Assembly: GCF_932526225.1 (NCBI RefSeq)
Contig: NC_064040.1
Location: 9,142,865 to 9,206,864 of the forward strand
Reading direction: 5' to 3'
Length of the DNA stretch: 64,000 nucleotides
Source of the DNA: Nematostella vectensis
Lineage: Eukaryota > Cnidaria > Anthozoa > Actiniaria > Edwardsiidae
Shown here: in pieces, positions 1-13,500 of the stretch
How the letters are laid out: each line of letters starts with the position of its first letter
Numbering within the stretch: the first letter of the stretch is position 1
The notes under the pieces: model-generated
What the model was told of the DNA's origin: nothing
What the model saw: the letters and a program-made list of their open reading frames with translations, nothing else
Databases searched by the model: none
Translations under genes and position numbers: made by a program

Positions 1-1546
1 ATAACAATAAATTGTAAACACTCTTTGCGATCTCAGGGATTGGGTGAAGTCCAACGCCCACAAATTTGTAGAAATATGGTAAACATCGTCTCGTATTAAT
101 TATATAATTTGCTAGTTGAGCACGCTGGGAAATTCATATAAGCACTGCAACTCCTTAAAAATTATATACCATATTGGAATGACTGGGATTAACAACGGTA
201 CTCGACAGCATTCTTTTCTTGTTAAATGTCTAGGGCCAGTTAAGGCCAGTGCAGGAGTAAATGTGTTAAACATCAAAATAATCACATTATTTCTCCATAG
301 AATTCTAGTGCTACCTGTGGTTAAGAATAATAGGTCCCGCTGGACACTGTATCCCCATCTGCGCATGCCGAGTGATCATATTCTGTAAAAGCAAACAAAT
401 AAACTCAGAGAAAATACTATCATTGCGTCCATCCACTAACCGTGAACTTTTTTGCGTTAGTTCACGGGCACGTTTTTTACACTTTTTGTCAAAAAATTGT
501 CCCTTTCTCGTTCTCTCATTGGCTAAAAACACACTTTAAGTCGTTGGCAAGGGCTATAAAGGATAGTGAAGTATGAACTTTTACGACTAGGGATCACTAC
601 TCTTAGGAAAGGGGTCTTGGACATTATCAATGACTATGTTGTCAGATATCTCAAATAGGATAAATAATCAATAAATTTAGGAAGCTAATAACGTGGGGAA
701 TTTGGGTCACTAAACGGCTCAAATATGACCATGACTTGATGACTAAAATGTCAAATATCTCAGCTTCTGTCTATTGTCATTATATTTTCCCCAACAGTGG
801 GTCACGAAAGCCACCACCTGCTAAAAATAACAATTACTTTATCCGTAAATATAGTAAAATCCCCATGTAGTGATCTCAATATAGCGATATTCTCGGTATA
901 ATGTATGATTCTGGTCCCGCAACAGTAAAATATCGTTATATCGAGGTTCCACTGTATTTGTGTATGCTTAATTACCTGGGTACATTCAAGAGGCAAACGC
1001 CATATAAAGATACATCTAGAATAAGAAAAAAAAAAGACTAATTAGATCATTTATAATGTAGAAGCTGCTTCATTGATACATTGTTTACAGCGATTAATAA
1101 AACTCCGTGTGAGGTTTAGCTCCTTTAGGTCCGTCCCCCTCCCCCCTAGATTCGCTCGTGCGGCTTACCCATCCGCGGAAACCGTGATTAACCTCGAGCA
1201 GTCACTGCTGAACAACATGTCCGTGCTTTGTTCTGAAAAAAAAAATAAAATACAAATATTTCTACAGATATTTCTAAAGGTCGACTCTCGCTAGAAAACA
1301 AAGGGCAACGCACGTAATTTTCCTGAACACAAGCGCAAGAGAACGCGGCTGTGCTATATTTTATTACGTTCGCACTTGGGTTTGCCGATTTTCACTTGTG
1401 TTCTTGCTTTTGTGGTTGATCAAGCACTTGTGTCTCAGTGAGGGCCTCCCTTAATATTTCAATTTCCAGGTGTATACATGTTTCTTTTCTTTTATTATCT
1501 TGGGTGTGAGATCGTATGACTGTTCTAGGTTGACTTCTTTACGTAC

Positions 1547-4500
1547 CCGAATGTCCTGACAAAGTAGCGACGCATTCCCCCGAGTCGAGGTCAAGGAACG
1601 AGAGCGTCTTATCGGAGCAGCTAGTCACAGCATAACAGCCCGAGCGGTCTATTGTTATCTGTAGAGTACACAGTACGTAATTATTTAGACCCCGTCCACA
1701 CGTATCCGTTTTCGTTTGAAAACGCAACCTTTATGTTACGGATACGGGTATCGTCCACACGGAAACGCGAAAACGATGATCGAAAACGGGACAATTTGAA
1801 AACGATCTCCAGAGTGGAACAATTTGAAAACGATACCCCTTCGGTGCCGTGGGGACGGACGAAAACGAAACCTTTCGAAAACGATGACGTGATAACTCAG
1901 GTCCAGTCCAGGTGGCGCGCGAGTACGCATGCGCTGTAAAACTTGTTTTCGTATCGTTTCTGCGTTTTCTTGGGGACGGGTCGTATCAAAATGAAAACGC
2001 TTCGTGTGGACGCGGATCTTTTTGAAAACGGAACAAAAAGGTTGCGTTTTCAAACGAAAACGGATACGTGGGGACAAGAGAAGTGGTGTTGATTCGGAAT
2101 TTTGAACTATACAGCTTATTTATAAAGAATAAAAAAAAATCTGGTTTACCTTTGTAAGAGTGCCATCGTTACTCTTGGATCCTTTAAAGGTCTTCACGTG
2201 TTTCCCACTAGAGGAATCATAAATCCTGCAAGCGAGAAAATCAATAGATAGTCAACGAGGCGCGTTAGTATAAATCCACTCACATTCAAATAAATGACTA
2301 TTTTAATAATTATCAGTAACACAAACAACGAAAACAGTATTTTTACAAAATCAAAACAGCGCTCTCTCGTTTGAAATGGTGTGTTTTTTCTAGTGCGTAC
2401 GTGAGCGCATACAACCAGGGTTAGCAGCGCGCGCAGATAAACGAAAATTGAAAACTTTAGCTACAAAACTCGGCAGTCTTCGTTACATTTAGTGTCCTTT
2501 TGTAAGGATGGAAAATACATTTACTAGAAAAGATTGACAACTAAATTTCTTGAATTTGAATCAAGGATTTTCGTCTCTTTCGCTCCAAGTGAACTTGCAT
2601 AGATTGTGTGAATGACGAATCCCGTGGTATGTCCTATGATTTACCTTTGCCTTTGTTGTAGAATAAACTTTATGACTTTTAATCAGAAGAAAAAAAACAG
2701 TGACTGTCACCATATTTAGTTAATGTCCTTTCCTTTGGGACTCTGATAAGGATCAAAGGAATTAATTGCCCCACGCCGGCAGCGCTATGACGGCGGTCAC
2801 GCCTACCGTACATAAGAAGGCTAGAATATCAGAGGCAGTTCAATTGAGTTGAGTCACAGCCACGTGTAGTGCTAAATAAGTATCATATTCTGTTATTTTT
2901 ATATTTGATTTGTGCACTTCGCAAATAAACTTCTCTCTTTGCCAAACTCAGAGTGTGTGTCTTGTCATTTGTCGATGTCGCGCTGGGGGGAATTGAGAAA
3001 GTATCTGAAAAGAAGTTTCCTCGGTACCAGACCCCAAAACGACAACGTTTCCTTCATATGACAGCGGCGGCAAGAAGAACTTGACAAAAAAATGCTTTGC
3101 TATGCTTAGCGCTCAATTCTATAAGGGACCTTACGCAAATAGAAAGACAACGGCAGAAAACAAAAGAAAAATCAAAGAGCCAGATTAGCTCGTCTAATGA
3201 AGGCTTCTCGTTATTCAGACCTCATGTTTCATGTTAAGTTAGGGTGACTTTATCGACTCGTACGAAAAGATGGTTGCAATGTATAGAGTACCCTGACATA
3301 CCTTATTGTACGATCTTGACATGCAACCGCGGCAAGATTCCTGCAATAAAATCGATATTTAAGGGCCCGACCATTTAACTATTAAAGGGTCAGTCCGATC
3401 CACGATTGCGTTACCTCGAGCAGTCGATGGCCATGTCACGCAAGCCAGTCTTGTTAACGACGTTCGTTGTCCTGACGAACATTAGCTGGGTTTCCTATTG
3501 CGTAAAAAGATGGGTCAGCGGTTGTCTAGTGGGTGTTAGGGGTGAGTTGCTCACAAACAGTTACTCACCAATAGTTAAGTGAGAAAAGATTATACCGTAC
3601 ACACAGTAAAAGCAGCGCATCAAGACAGTAGGATCCTACCTTTATTGTTTCCATTCAACATTGGAAGAGAAATTATGCCATGAAATTTTTAAATAATAAC
3701 ATCGCAATAGCTTCTCACTTTGTAATTATGTAGAATGGCTAAATTGCTAGAACGGCTAAGAGGCTAGGGTGGCTAAACGGGCTAGGATGGCAAAATGGCT
3801 ATAATGACTAAACGGTTAGGATGGCTGAACCGTTAGGATGGCTAAACGGCTAGGATACCTAAAAGGTTAGGGTTGCCGAATAGCTAGAATAGCTAAACAA
3901 CTAGGATAGCTAAAAGGCTAGGATAGCTAAATGTTAGGGTGGCCAAATAGCTAGGATGGCTAAACATCTAGGATGGCAAAATGGGTAGGATGGCTAAACA
4001 GCTAAATGCCTAAAATGGCTAAATAGCCAAATAGCTAGGATGGGTAAACGGCTAGGATGACTAAATAGCAAGAATGGCTAAAAGGTTAGGGTGGCTAAAC
4101 GGCTAGGATGGCTGAATGGCTAGGATGGCTGAATGGCTAGGATGGCTAAATGGGTTGGATGGCTTAACGACTAGGATGGCTAAATGGCTTGGATGCGATG
4201 CGACTTACCTTTCGAGCAACGCGAAAGTAGATCGTCCGGTCAGCTCCACAGCTCAGCAACTGGAATTCCCCATTACTATGAACTGAGCGAGAAGAAATAA
4301 AGAGATAAGCGGTCGATCAATTCATGAAATTCACAAGTTGTCACTCGTTATTTAAGACGTAAAGACGACGGTGCGTGACAGAATCTCTGTTATCTTCCGG
4401 GAAAATAAGTCAAGTTTGGAAGTTTATGTTGTACGCCATCTCAAAACCTGGCTGTTTTGCTTTCAGACGCGTACAACATAACTTCAATCCTGTGCTGATT

Positions 4501-7500
4501 CGTTTTCCTTTTTCCACAACGCCTACTCAGACAACCTTGTTATTCTACATAATTTTCGGGCCATTGCATAATTTTCCTACTCAGACAACCTTGTTATTCT
4601 ACAGATAGTCTGTAGTCTCGCTAGTTGTAATCCCAGCGGAATACCAATTTTGACAGATTATCTATTTCCATCGGTTGAGTTGGGCCATTGAATAATTTTC
4701 GATTAAATTTGGGAGTATTAAAACGTTGGTCATTTCGAGATTTCATCACATAATTTGTCTTCGTATATTGAATGAAAACAACGTGTCATGTGATAGGTCA
4801 CGTGACATTTTAGCACGAACCGTGAAACTTGATGGATGCGATGCTGGCGGAGTGATCGTCGAGTGTCTGAAGTAGCGTGAAGTCCTCACTGGCGTTATAC
4901 ACATGAATAAGTCGGTCTCGACCAGCAGACACTAGAAGATTATAACCTGAAAAAAAAAAAAAAAACACTGTCATGTGTACATCCTTATCTCCGAATCCGT
5001 TAAAACACTAATCCTCATCTGAGGGAGTGGCTTGATAGCTCAGTAGTCGGGGCTTCGGTTCCCAAGTCAGGGTTTAAACCCAGGTAAGTTCAACTTGGAT
5101 TTGTAGAATTTGGAGCTGTAGAAACCTGGCTCTCTACACTGGGGATTGTGAATCCCTCGTCATCTTAGATAAGGCCGTTAAGCCGGAGGCCCTGTGTCCA
5201 CAATTAGCTATCATCAGCTAAATACATTAATAAAGGTCGTGGGATCAATCACAATATAAATTACAATAAAAGAGAAGCTTTAATTCACCTTACAAGCAGC
5301 CATTTACTGTATGGTTGCTGTCGATGTTTTCAAAGAACCGATAAACAAATATTATACTGAGTATGGCATCCAGTTATTCGTAATCTGTATCCTTATTCTA
5401 GATGGTTTTACCTGATTTTAGAGGGGAGAACTCCACACAAAGCACCTCGGACTCATGTGCGCTGATCTTGTACCTTTCTTTCATGTGTACTGTATCGTAA
5501 ATCCTACGAAACAGGCGAGCAATGTTTTAAATACGTACTTTGGATACATGGGTAAAGTTATAGCTCTTTGTTATTCCAAAGTTCTTGAAGAAAATTCTTA
5601 AAAACAGTTACTGAGTATTCCTTTAATTTTCTTTCAAGGTTGAATTTTGTGTTGCTAGACTTATTTATTTATCAATTCTACTGATTGTTTCACTCGGTTG
5701 CTCCTTGACCGCTCATAAAATGTACCCGAGAGTCATAAGTGCAAAAGAAACACAGCTATCATTTGCGTATTTTCAAAGATAGTCAAGCATCAGTCTAAGT
5801 GATAGATGACTAAGATACTCAGGCATCAGTCTAAGGGATAGATGACTAGGATACTCAGGCATCAGTGTAAGGGATAGATGACTAAGATACTCAGGCATCA
5901 GTCTAAGGGATAGATGACTTAGATACTCAGGCATCAGTCTAAGGGATAGATGACTAAGATACTCAGGCATCAGTCTAAGGGATAGATGACTAAGATACTC
6001 AGGCATCAGTCTAAAAGATAGATGACTAAGATACTCAGGCATCAGTCTAAGGGATAGATGACTTAGATACTCAGGCATCAGTGTAAGGGATAGATGACTA
6101 AGATACTCAGGCATCAGTCTCAGGGATAGATGACTAAGATACTCAGGCATCAGTCTAAGGGATAGATGACTAAGATACTCAGGCATCAGTCTAAGGGATA
6201 GATGACTTAGATACTCAGGCATCAGTCTCAGGGATAGATGACTAGGATACTCAGGCATCAGTCTAAGTGATAGATGACTTAGATACTCAGGCATCAGTCT
6301 CAGGGATAGATGACTTAGATACTCAGGCATAGTCTCAGAGACGTACCTGACATTCCCTATTTTATCGCCAACAGCCAATAGCTTTCCACCCGCACTAATT
6401 GCTACAGTCTTGATACCACGTCTTTGGTCTTCTTTGCTTGCCTGACGAACGTTCTTACTAGCTAAGGTAACAATGTTCAAAGTAAATAAGCGTGCGAATG
6501 CAAGGTATAAAGATATAGAGGCCAAGGTTAGTTGGCGTAGATCACACTTAGGTAAGGTGAAGAGTGTATGCTAGGGTTGAAAGGTTAGGAATATTTTTTA
6601 GGTAGTTTAGGCATAATATTGCAGGAACTGATTAGAGTGCAAGGGGTCGAGGAAAATGCAGATACAAATTTGCGAAGGGTAGACGAAGTACTTACTTAGT
6701 AAATTATCCGTCTTTTTCAAATTCGTATAGCAAGGATCGATGTAAAGGACCCGAGAAAGTTCCTGATTGGAAATAAGACAACACTGTTAAAGAACTGTAG
6801 ACCAGTCTAGGGATATCATCAATTACCGACTATCTATTGTAGATAGGCCACAGCAACGTACCTTGCTTAAAGGGTTCACTGCTCCTGTCATGAGGATACA
6901 AAGGTTTGGAATCAATAACAAAGTCAACCCAGGAATTATAGTTCGTTTTTATCCATTAAGTCATGTTTCTCAACCTAACATTGTTATGTAATCGTAATAG
7001 TGCCACGCCCATATTCGGAAAGCTTAACAGTAACATCAGAATGTCCGTTAATGCAAGTCATATATTCTATTTTTTACATATTTAAATAGGCTACATTACA
7101 TATCGAACATAATTACAAACGATTCAATCCAAATAATTTTATTTACCATTGTTTATGTCCCAGAACCTAACAAAAAAGTGTCATCAGTAAAGCATTTCTA
7201 AATGCCTTATTTTAATGGCTTAAAAGCCGAGGAATGTCAAATCCTTGTTTACCTCTGTCCATGTCCCAGAATCTGACAGTGTCATCACTAGAGCATGTCA
7301 GGAACGTCCCATAGGGAGAAGTTGAACCATTCAATTCGGCAAGTTTCACAGCAGCCTGGGAATAGAAGATACATGTCCTTTTATAACTCAGACACGTTAA
7401 GACTGCCTCCATTAAAAAGATCTGTACACCGTGTCTACAATGATACCTTTATCACCCCATGACCATGATATACAGGCTAAGTTATCTAATATGTGTACCT

Positions 7501-10500
7501 TTATCCCCTAGATTCCTTGACCATGTCCATTGTATACAGGTTACGCTATTTGATACGTGTACCTTTATACCCCCCAAATTCCTGCGCCATGTCCATAATA
7601 AACAGGTTAAGCTATCTAATAAGTATACCTTTATCCCCTAGATTCCTGAGCCATGTCCGATATATACAGGTTACGCTATTTGATACATGCACCTTTATAC
7701 GAGCCATGTCCGATATATACAGGTTACGCTATTTGATACGCGTACCTTTATATCCTCAAAATTCCTGCACCATGTCCATGATATACAGGTTAAGCTATCT
7801 AATACGGTTACCTTTATCCTCTAGATTCCTGAGTCATGTCCAATATATACAGGTTACGCAATTTGATGCGTGTATCTTTAGCCCCAAAATTCATGCACCA
7901 TGTCCATGATATACAGGTTAAGCTATCTAATACGTATACCTTTATCCCCTAGATTCCTGAGTTATGTCCAATATATACAGGTTACGCTATTTGATACGTG
8001 TATCTTTATCCCCTAAATTCATGCACCATGTCCATGATATACAATCTAATGATAAGCAATCTAATGCATGTACCTCTATCCCCAGTTTCCTAAACCAAAG
8101 TCCATGATATAATTTTTATATAATAGGGTTTGGTGTTATTTTTCAGACGTTTTTACTCCGATAGCTTGAACTTGATTACTCTAACACCCGGCTAATTCTA
8201 TTTTTTTTTTCTTGACCATATTTTACCCAGCTAAATTAAACTTGTGGCCATTTTGACCGAGTTATTTTGTTTGTGCGTCCGATCATGCAATATTTGTAAG
8301 CAATGTAACGTCTTACATACCTTTATCCCCCATATGCCCGAACTGTGGTACAGAGACGAAAAGCTCTTGACGATTTTGTCAATATCCAACATTTCCCATA
8401 CGTACAAGCTGCGGTCATTATACAAGCACGTGACCTGTACCCCAAGGGAAAAAAACATCATCAAAGACAATAAAAATTCACAAACAAATTAAGAACGGCT
8501 GTTGGGCTGTATTGGTGCAAATAACATCCGTAGAGCTTGAGGAATACCTTATTGTGTTTGGGGTCCATCGACAATGCAATGGCGTCTGGATAGAGATCCG
8601 ATTCCTTTTCATCTTCACAACTAAAGCAAAGTTCAAAATTAAGCATGTTGTTGGGCGAACTTATGACTCACAGTCAATAAGAGATATATCTCTGACAGCA
8701 AGGCGGGCGAGCAGGCAGGCGTGCGGTTGTGTTGCGCTTAAGCAAGCTTCTGTAATGTCAGTACCAAGATGGAGTCATATCTACGTTGCTCATGAGAAAT
8801 CTTGTTTTACATATAGGCCTTTTAAGCAACGAGGCTTGAGTAGGCCGTTCGTAAAATAATATAATGCTCACCTGCCATCGACAGCCTTCCCCACGTCCAC
8901 ACCCAGAAAATGTGGTCTAGGAAGAGTCCTAATGATCTCTAGAGTCACTGGATCACAAACTCTGCGAAGAGAAGATCAACAAATCTTGCCCTTTCGACAC
9001 CCCACTGAAAAGTTATAGTACTGTAACCGTATATATTTTGGAGTGGATGCCAATTTATTCGCTCTGTGGCAATTATATTATACCAGGCCTGTTTTAAAGT
9101 GCAAGAACCTATTGCCAGATAAAAAATTATATATATATTTGAGTTATAAACGAGACACCTTATCAAACGAAAATAGAACATGCCATATCTACATTGTCTT
9201 TTGTTGTTTTACGAATGGAAGAGGAAAGTGGTAATAGATTACTCTCACTCGCTAGAGTTGATCGTTACTTTTTTTTAACTAGACTTCCTTGTTTGACATT
9301 AAAGAACGTCCACCAGCGTTATAGTTTACAAATAAAACGGCTTGATTGGAAGAAAACTTCTTTGTCTGAGTATTATGCGGGAGCATAAAATGGCTTTGAT
9401 AAATTTGTGGATAAAACTAACCTGACAATCCCGTTCGTACATCCACAGCATATGAACTGCTCACTAACGGCGAGACACAGAGCACGGCTCGCCTACGATG
9501 TGAAAAATGCAAATGTGTAGTATTTTTATAGCGCAAGTATCTAAGCACAGTAGGCATGGGCTTCGTTACCTGCACTGCACATGTAACCCGTCACTAGTCA
9601 GAGGAACAGACTGTTTATGTTTATAATCATGAGTGTGAGTGCGTTAGTGTTTAAACTGTCACTGAAGATATTGCTATGCAAAAGCGTCTCCATCGATTCT
9701 TTAATGTTCCCCCATAAAGCGCCCTTATCCGAGAAAACGAGGGATTCAAAGTCCTTATAAAGAGCCATGGAAATCAGGTTTCTATCCCAAGCGGACCTAA
9801 CTCGGGAATGATCCCTGGCCTTGTCTTGGGAAACGCAGCCCGTTTCATTGAGCAATTGTGGCTCACAGTATTGGTGCAAAGGTAACTTCTCAATTTTTTT
9901 GGTTTTTCGTAATAGATCTCATAGTAAAAATAGAAAAGCCCCGTGCAAACAGCACCAACATCGACCAACATTGCTCGATTGACTGACCACAAGAAGAAAT
10001 GCTGGCGAACTACTATTATCTAAGTAATGCTCCGTGTAAGAACTAGACAACCTAACGGCAAGTGCATGTCAAAAATTGTCTTTGTTAACACTAGAAATCT
10101 GACTAGCCAGACATAAAATTTTAGCATAAGTTTACGTAAAACAAAATGAAGCAAAACATTTTTTTAAGATTTTATTTTCTAGGTGCGTTATTAGGTATAA
10201 TCTTTTCTGTTGAAGACAAGAAGAATAAAAGCCGCTGTTCTTTCCTCTTTTGATTCAACACAGAAAATCACCAAAAAGTTGTATAGGACAGGGCATTTTT
10301 TTACGTAATTTCTATAAAATCCTCTTTATCTGCTTGTATGTTTATTATTACAAAAAAGGTGTGGGGAAAGCTATGATAAACCTTAATACCGCACAACAAT
10401 GGGACTTTGCCTTGTTCATGCATTGGTGATATTTCAAGCTTTACCCTCAGTTCGAAGGACTTTTCCAGTGACCTGCTCGCGCCGAATGCACACAACTTGC

Positions 10501-13500
10501 CGTTGCTGGTCACACTATACGTATAGTCAGCGGTCTTCCCTATGCCACATACTACGTCACAGAAGGCACTGTAACGCTCCTTCCCCAGTAAAGCTGAGCG
10601 GCCGCTCAAAGGGATCTTGGAGTTTTGTTGCTATGAATTTCAGATAATTAGCAGTTAGTTTATCAGCTCAACAGAGACAAAACGTACACATCAATTTGAT
10701 ATGATATGGTCGATGATTGTAATTTTCGACTGATTTAATTTCAAGACGAGCTATTTATTAGGTGTTTGCTAGTCTTCAAGGAGGGATATATCAATCTCCA
10801 ATAGTGAATTTCTAAATATGCTTTTTTTTCAGATATAGCTTTCTTTGTGATATTCCAAATATTTTCAAAGGTTTTACACATTTTCAAATGGACCATAGTT
10901 AAACTAGAACAAAATTGATTAAAAATCTGAGTAAATTTTAAACATTACTGCGAATATATTTTCAATATACTGAGGAAAATTATTCAATGCTGATTTTCTA
11001 ATAGATTGGGCATCTTTCTCTTAATTTTGGGCAAAAATTGCGGTAATCAGACGCAGGCGCTCGCTGAATTTTTCTTCTTTATAATATGACAAACATGTCA
11101 TACAACTCACACTATTGTCCTTGGGTTTGTTAAGTGCCTCTTCAAAGTACCAAAACTTAAGGTGACGAACGCCACATGTGACGAAAAAGCTGGCACTCTC
11201 GGAAAAACATATTCCATATATCTGTAACACACAAAACAATCAATTCGGATGAGCGGGCAGTTAGCTATTCTTGTGTAAATGATGCAGTTATTTTACTTAT
11301 AGATGAAATTAAGGTGATATCATCAAGGAATAGTTATCAAAAAAGCATTAAGGTTTACCTTGGTTGACACCTTGTTACAAGCCACTATCTTCCCACTCTG
11401 CAATAATCAGACAAATCATTAAAAACAAATATCAACGAATGTCATTCGCCCATGTCATATTAAAAAAAAGGACTCCAAATAACCCCCCTTGATTAAAGAT
11501 CTATACTGGATTGACGATATTTGGTTTGAATTATCTCGGCGCTTGAGTTGGCCGATGGTATAGATGACTTGCGTGGTATTGTGCGGGAGTGACATGACGG
11601 AAAATCATGACGTGACGCTTCGAATAAGCCCATTTCACATCGAATAAGGCGGAGAATTTCTCTGAGTACTTAGTGACTTATAGCAAACAAAATATCAAGT
11701 GCGACTTTTTTTAAATTGATGCGACTTTTTGTAAAGTGTCATTGAAATTTGAGCTTTTCGTCCCTGAACTGATGCACAGTGCAATGATGATCAAGGAAAA
11801 ATTATCTTAAAAAGCCAAAATCTGGTTATGTGCACTTCGGTCTCACGTTATTTGTGTTTTGAAAATCAGTCCGTAGAACAAGGAACCTATAGCCATTGTA
11901 AGTAATTGTGTCTTCTCTCTCTATCTGGAATTGCGCGTTTCCCAGGTTTTTCCGTCATGTCACCTTTCAACCATATTGAGCTTTATTCATGTGAGAAGGG
12001 AAGCTGCGATCACACAATGAGACAGTGCGGAGATTTGCATCCCTATGAGTTGTAAACCTGGATGTAGCCCTGTTACACAAAGTCGCGTCCCTACATCCTG
12101 CACCTACGGTTCGGATGCAGCCCTGAGAAGTGTTAGGCTGGTACATGTTTGTCCTTTCGCATGTCTTTATTTCCGAATGTCTGTCTGTCTTTCTGAACGT
12201 TTGACTCGTCCGTTTATCCGATAGCCAATTTGTCTGTCTGTCCGTCCGTCCATCTGTCTGTTCTAATGTTCGTCCGTTTATCAGTCCGTCCTTATGTTCG
12301 TCCTATCCATTCGTCTGTCCGTTTGCCTGCTCGTTTGCCGAAGATCCGTCTGCCTATTCGTCTGTCGCACATGCGTTAGTCTATCTATCCGCCGGTCCGT
12401 CTGTTCTTGTCTGTAGGTCCGTTTGTCTGTCCGTGCCTACGTCTTCACCTTGAGGTTCCACATGTTGACCAGAAGGTCATGCTGAAAGCCGGCAGACACC
12501 ACGTGCTTCAGATCAGGAGCAAACGCCTGCAGAACACACAATACGCGCAATGATCACACGGCAAATTGTATTCTAAATCTCTGGCTGTTAGATGAGGCTG
12601 TTTAGATTTCATCAAGGTTGTAATTAATGCGGATATACATGGTGAAATCGAGAAAAGGGCAAATAGCGAATAATATTAATGTGATCCTCAACATGCGAGT
12701 ATTATAGATTACATACCACACACGCTACGCCATGTTTGTGTCCATTGGCCATTTCTGATATCTGGGGATAACCTGGCTCGTCTATACTCCATGCCCGAAC
12801 CGACGGTTTGTGACCGCTCTGAAAATATAAAGGATGGTTCTCACTTGGGCGTAAGCGCAAGTGGAACGCACGGTTGCTTGCAATCCTTGTATGATCAACG
12901 AGGAGCGTCGCCCTAGTTACGATAACAACAGTGACAATGAATATGGTTGTGGTTGTGATGATGATGATGATCATGACGATGAAGCTGGTGGTGATGACGG
13001 TGACGGGGATAAAGGTTGTGATGCTAATGATGATGATGAAGAAAATGGTGAGGATGATAATGATAATAAATAGAGATGGCGTTACCTTTAACGACAGTGT
13101 TGGTTCTAATCACTCTCGTTTACTGATGCTTACGACATGACCTGCCTGGGTTAATATTATGTTTCCAATAAAGTTGAAGATATCAAAAGGGTATTCTTGA
13201 TAGTACTGTTGGTTGTACTGATGATGATGATAATAATGATGATGATGATTATAATGATGATGGTGTGCTGATGTAGGTGCTGCTGCTGGTGAATTTTTTT
13301 ATTCATGATGGTGATGATTCATGATGACGATGATTCATGATGACGATGATTCATGATGACGATGATTCATGATGACGATGGTGATGATGTAATGCTACTG
13401 CTGGTGACTAAAACAATAACGATAACAATGGAAAATGCCAGCAATTCAAATCAAAGATGACTCATCGTCTACCCATGGTGGTTATACCGATAGATCTTAT

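Noticed and set aside
5773-6346. Repeat-protein coding region [12 protein letters not shown]
   Set aside because: The exon ends at a strong donor (CAG|GTACGT) and the downstream exon joins in phase; the repeat is intronic.
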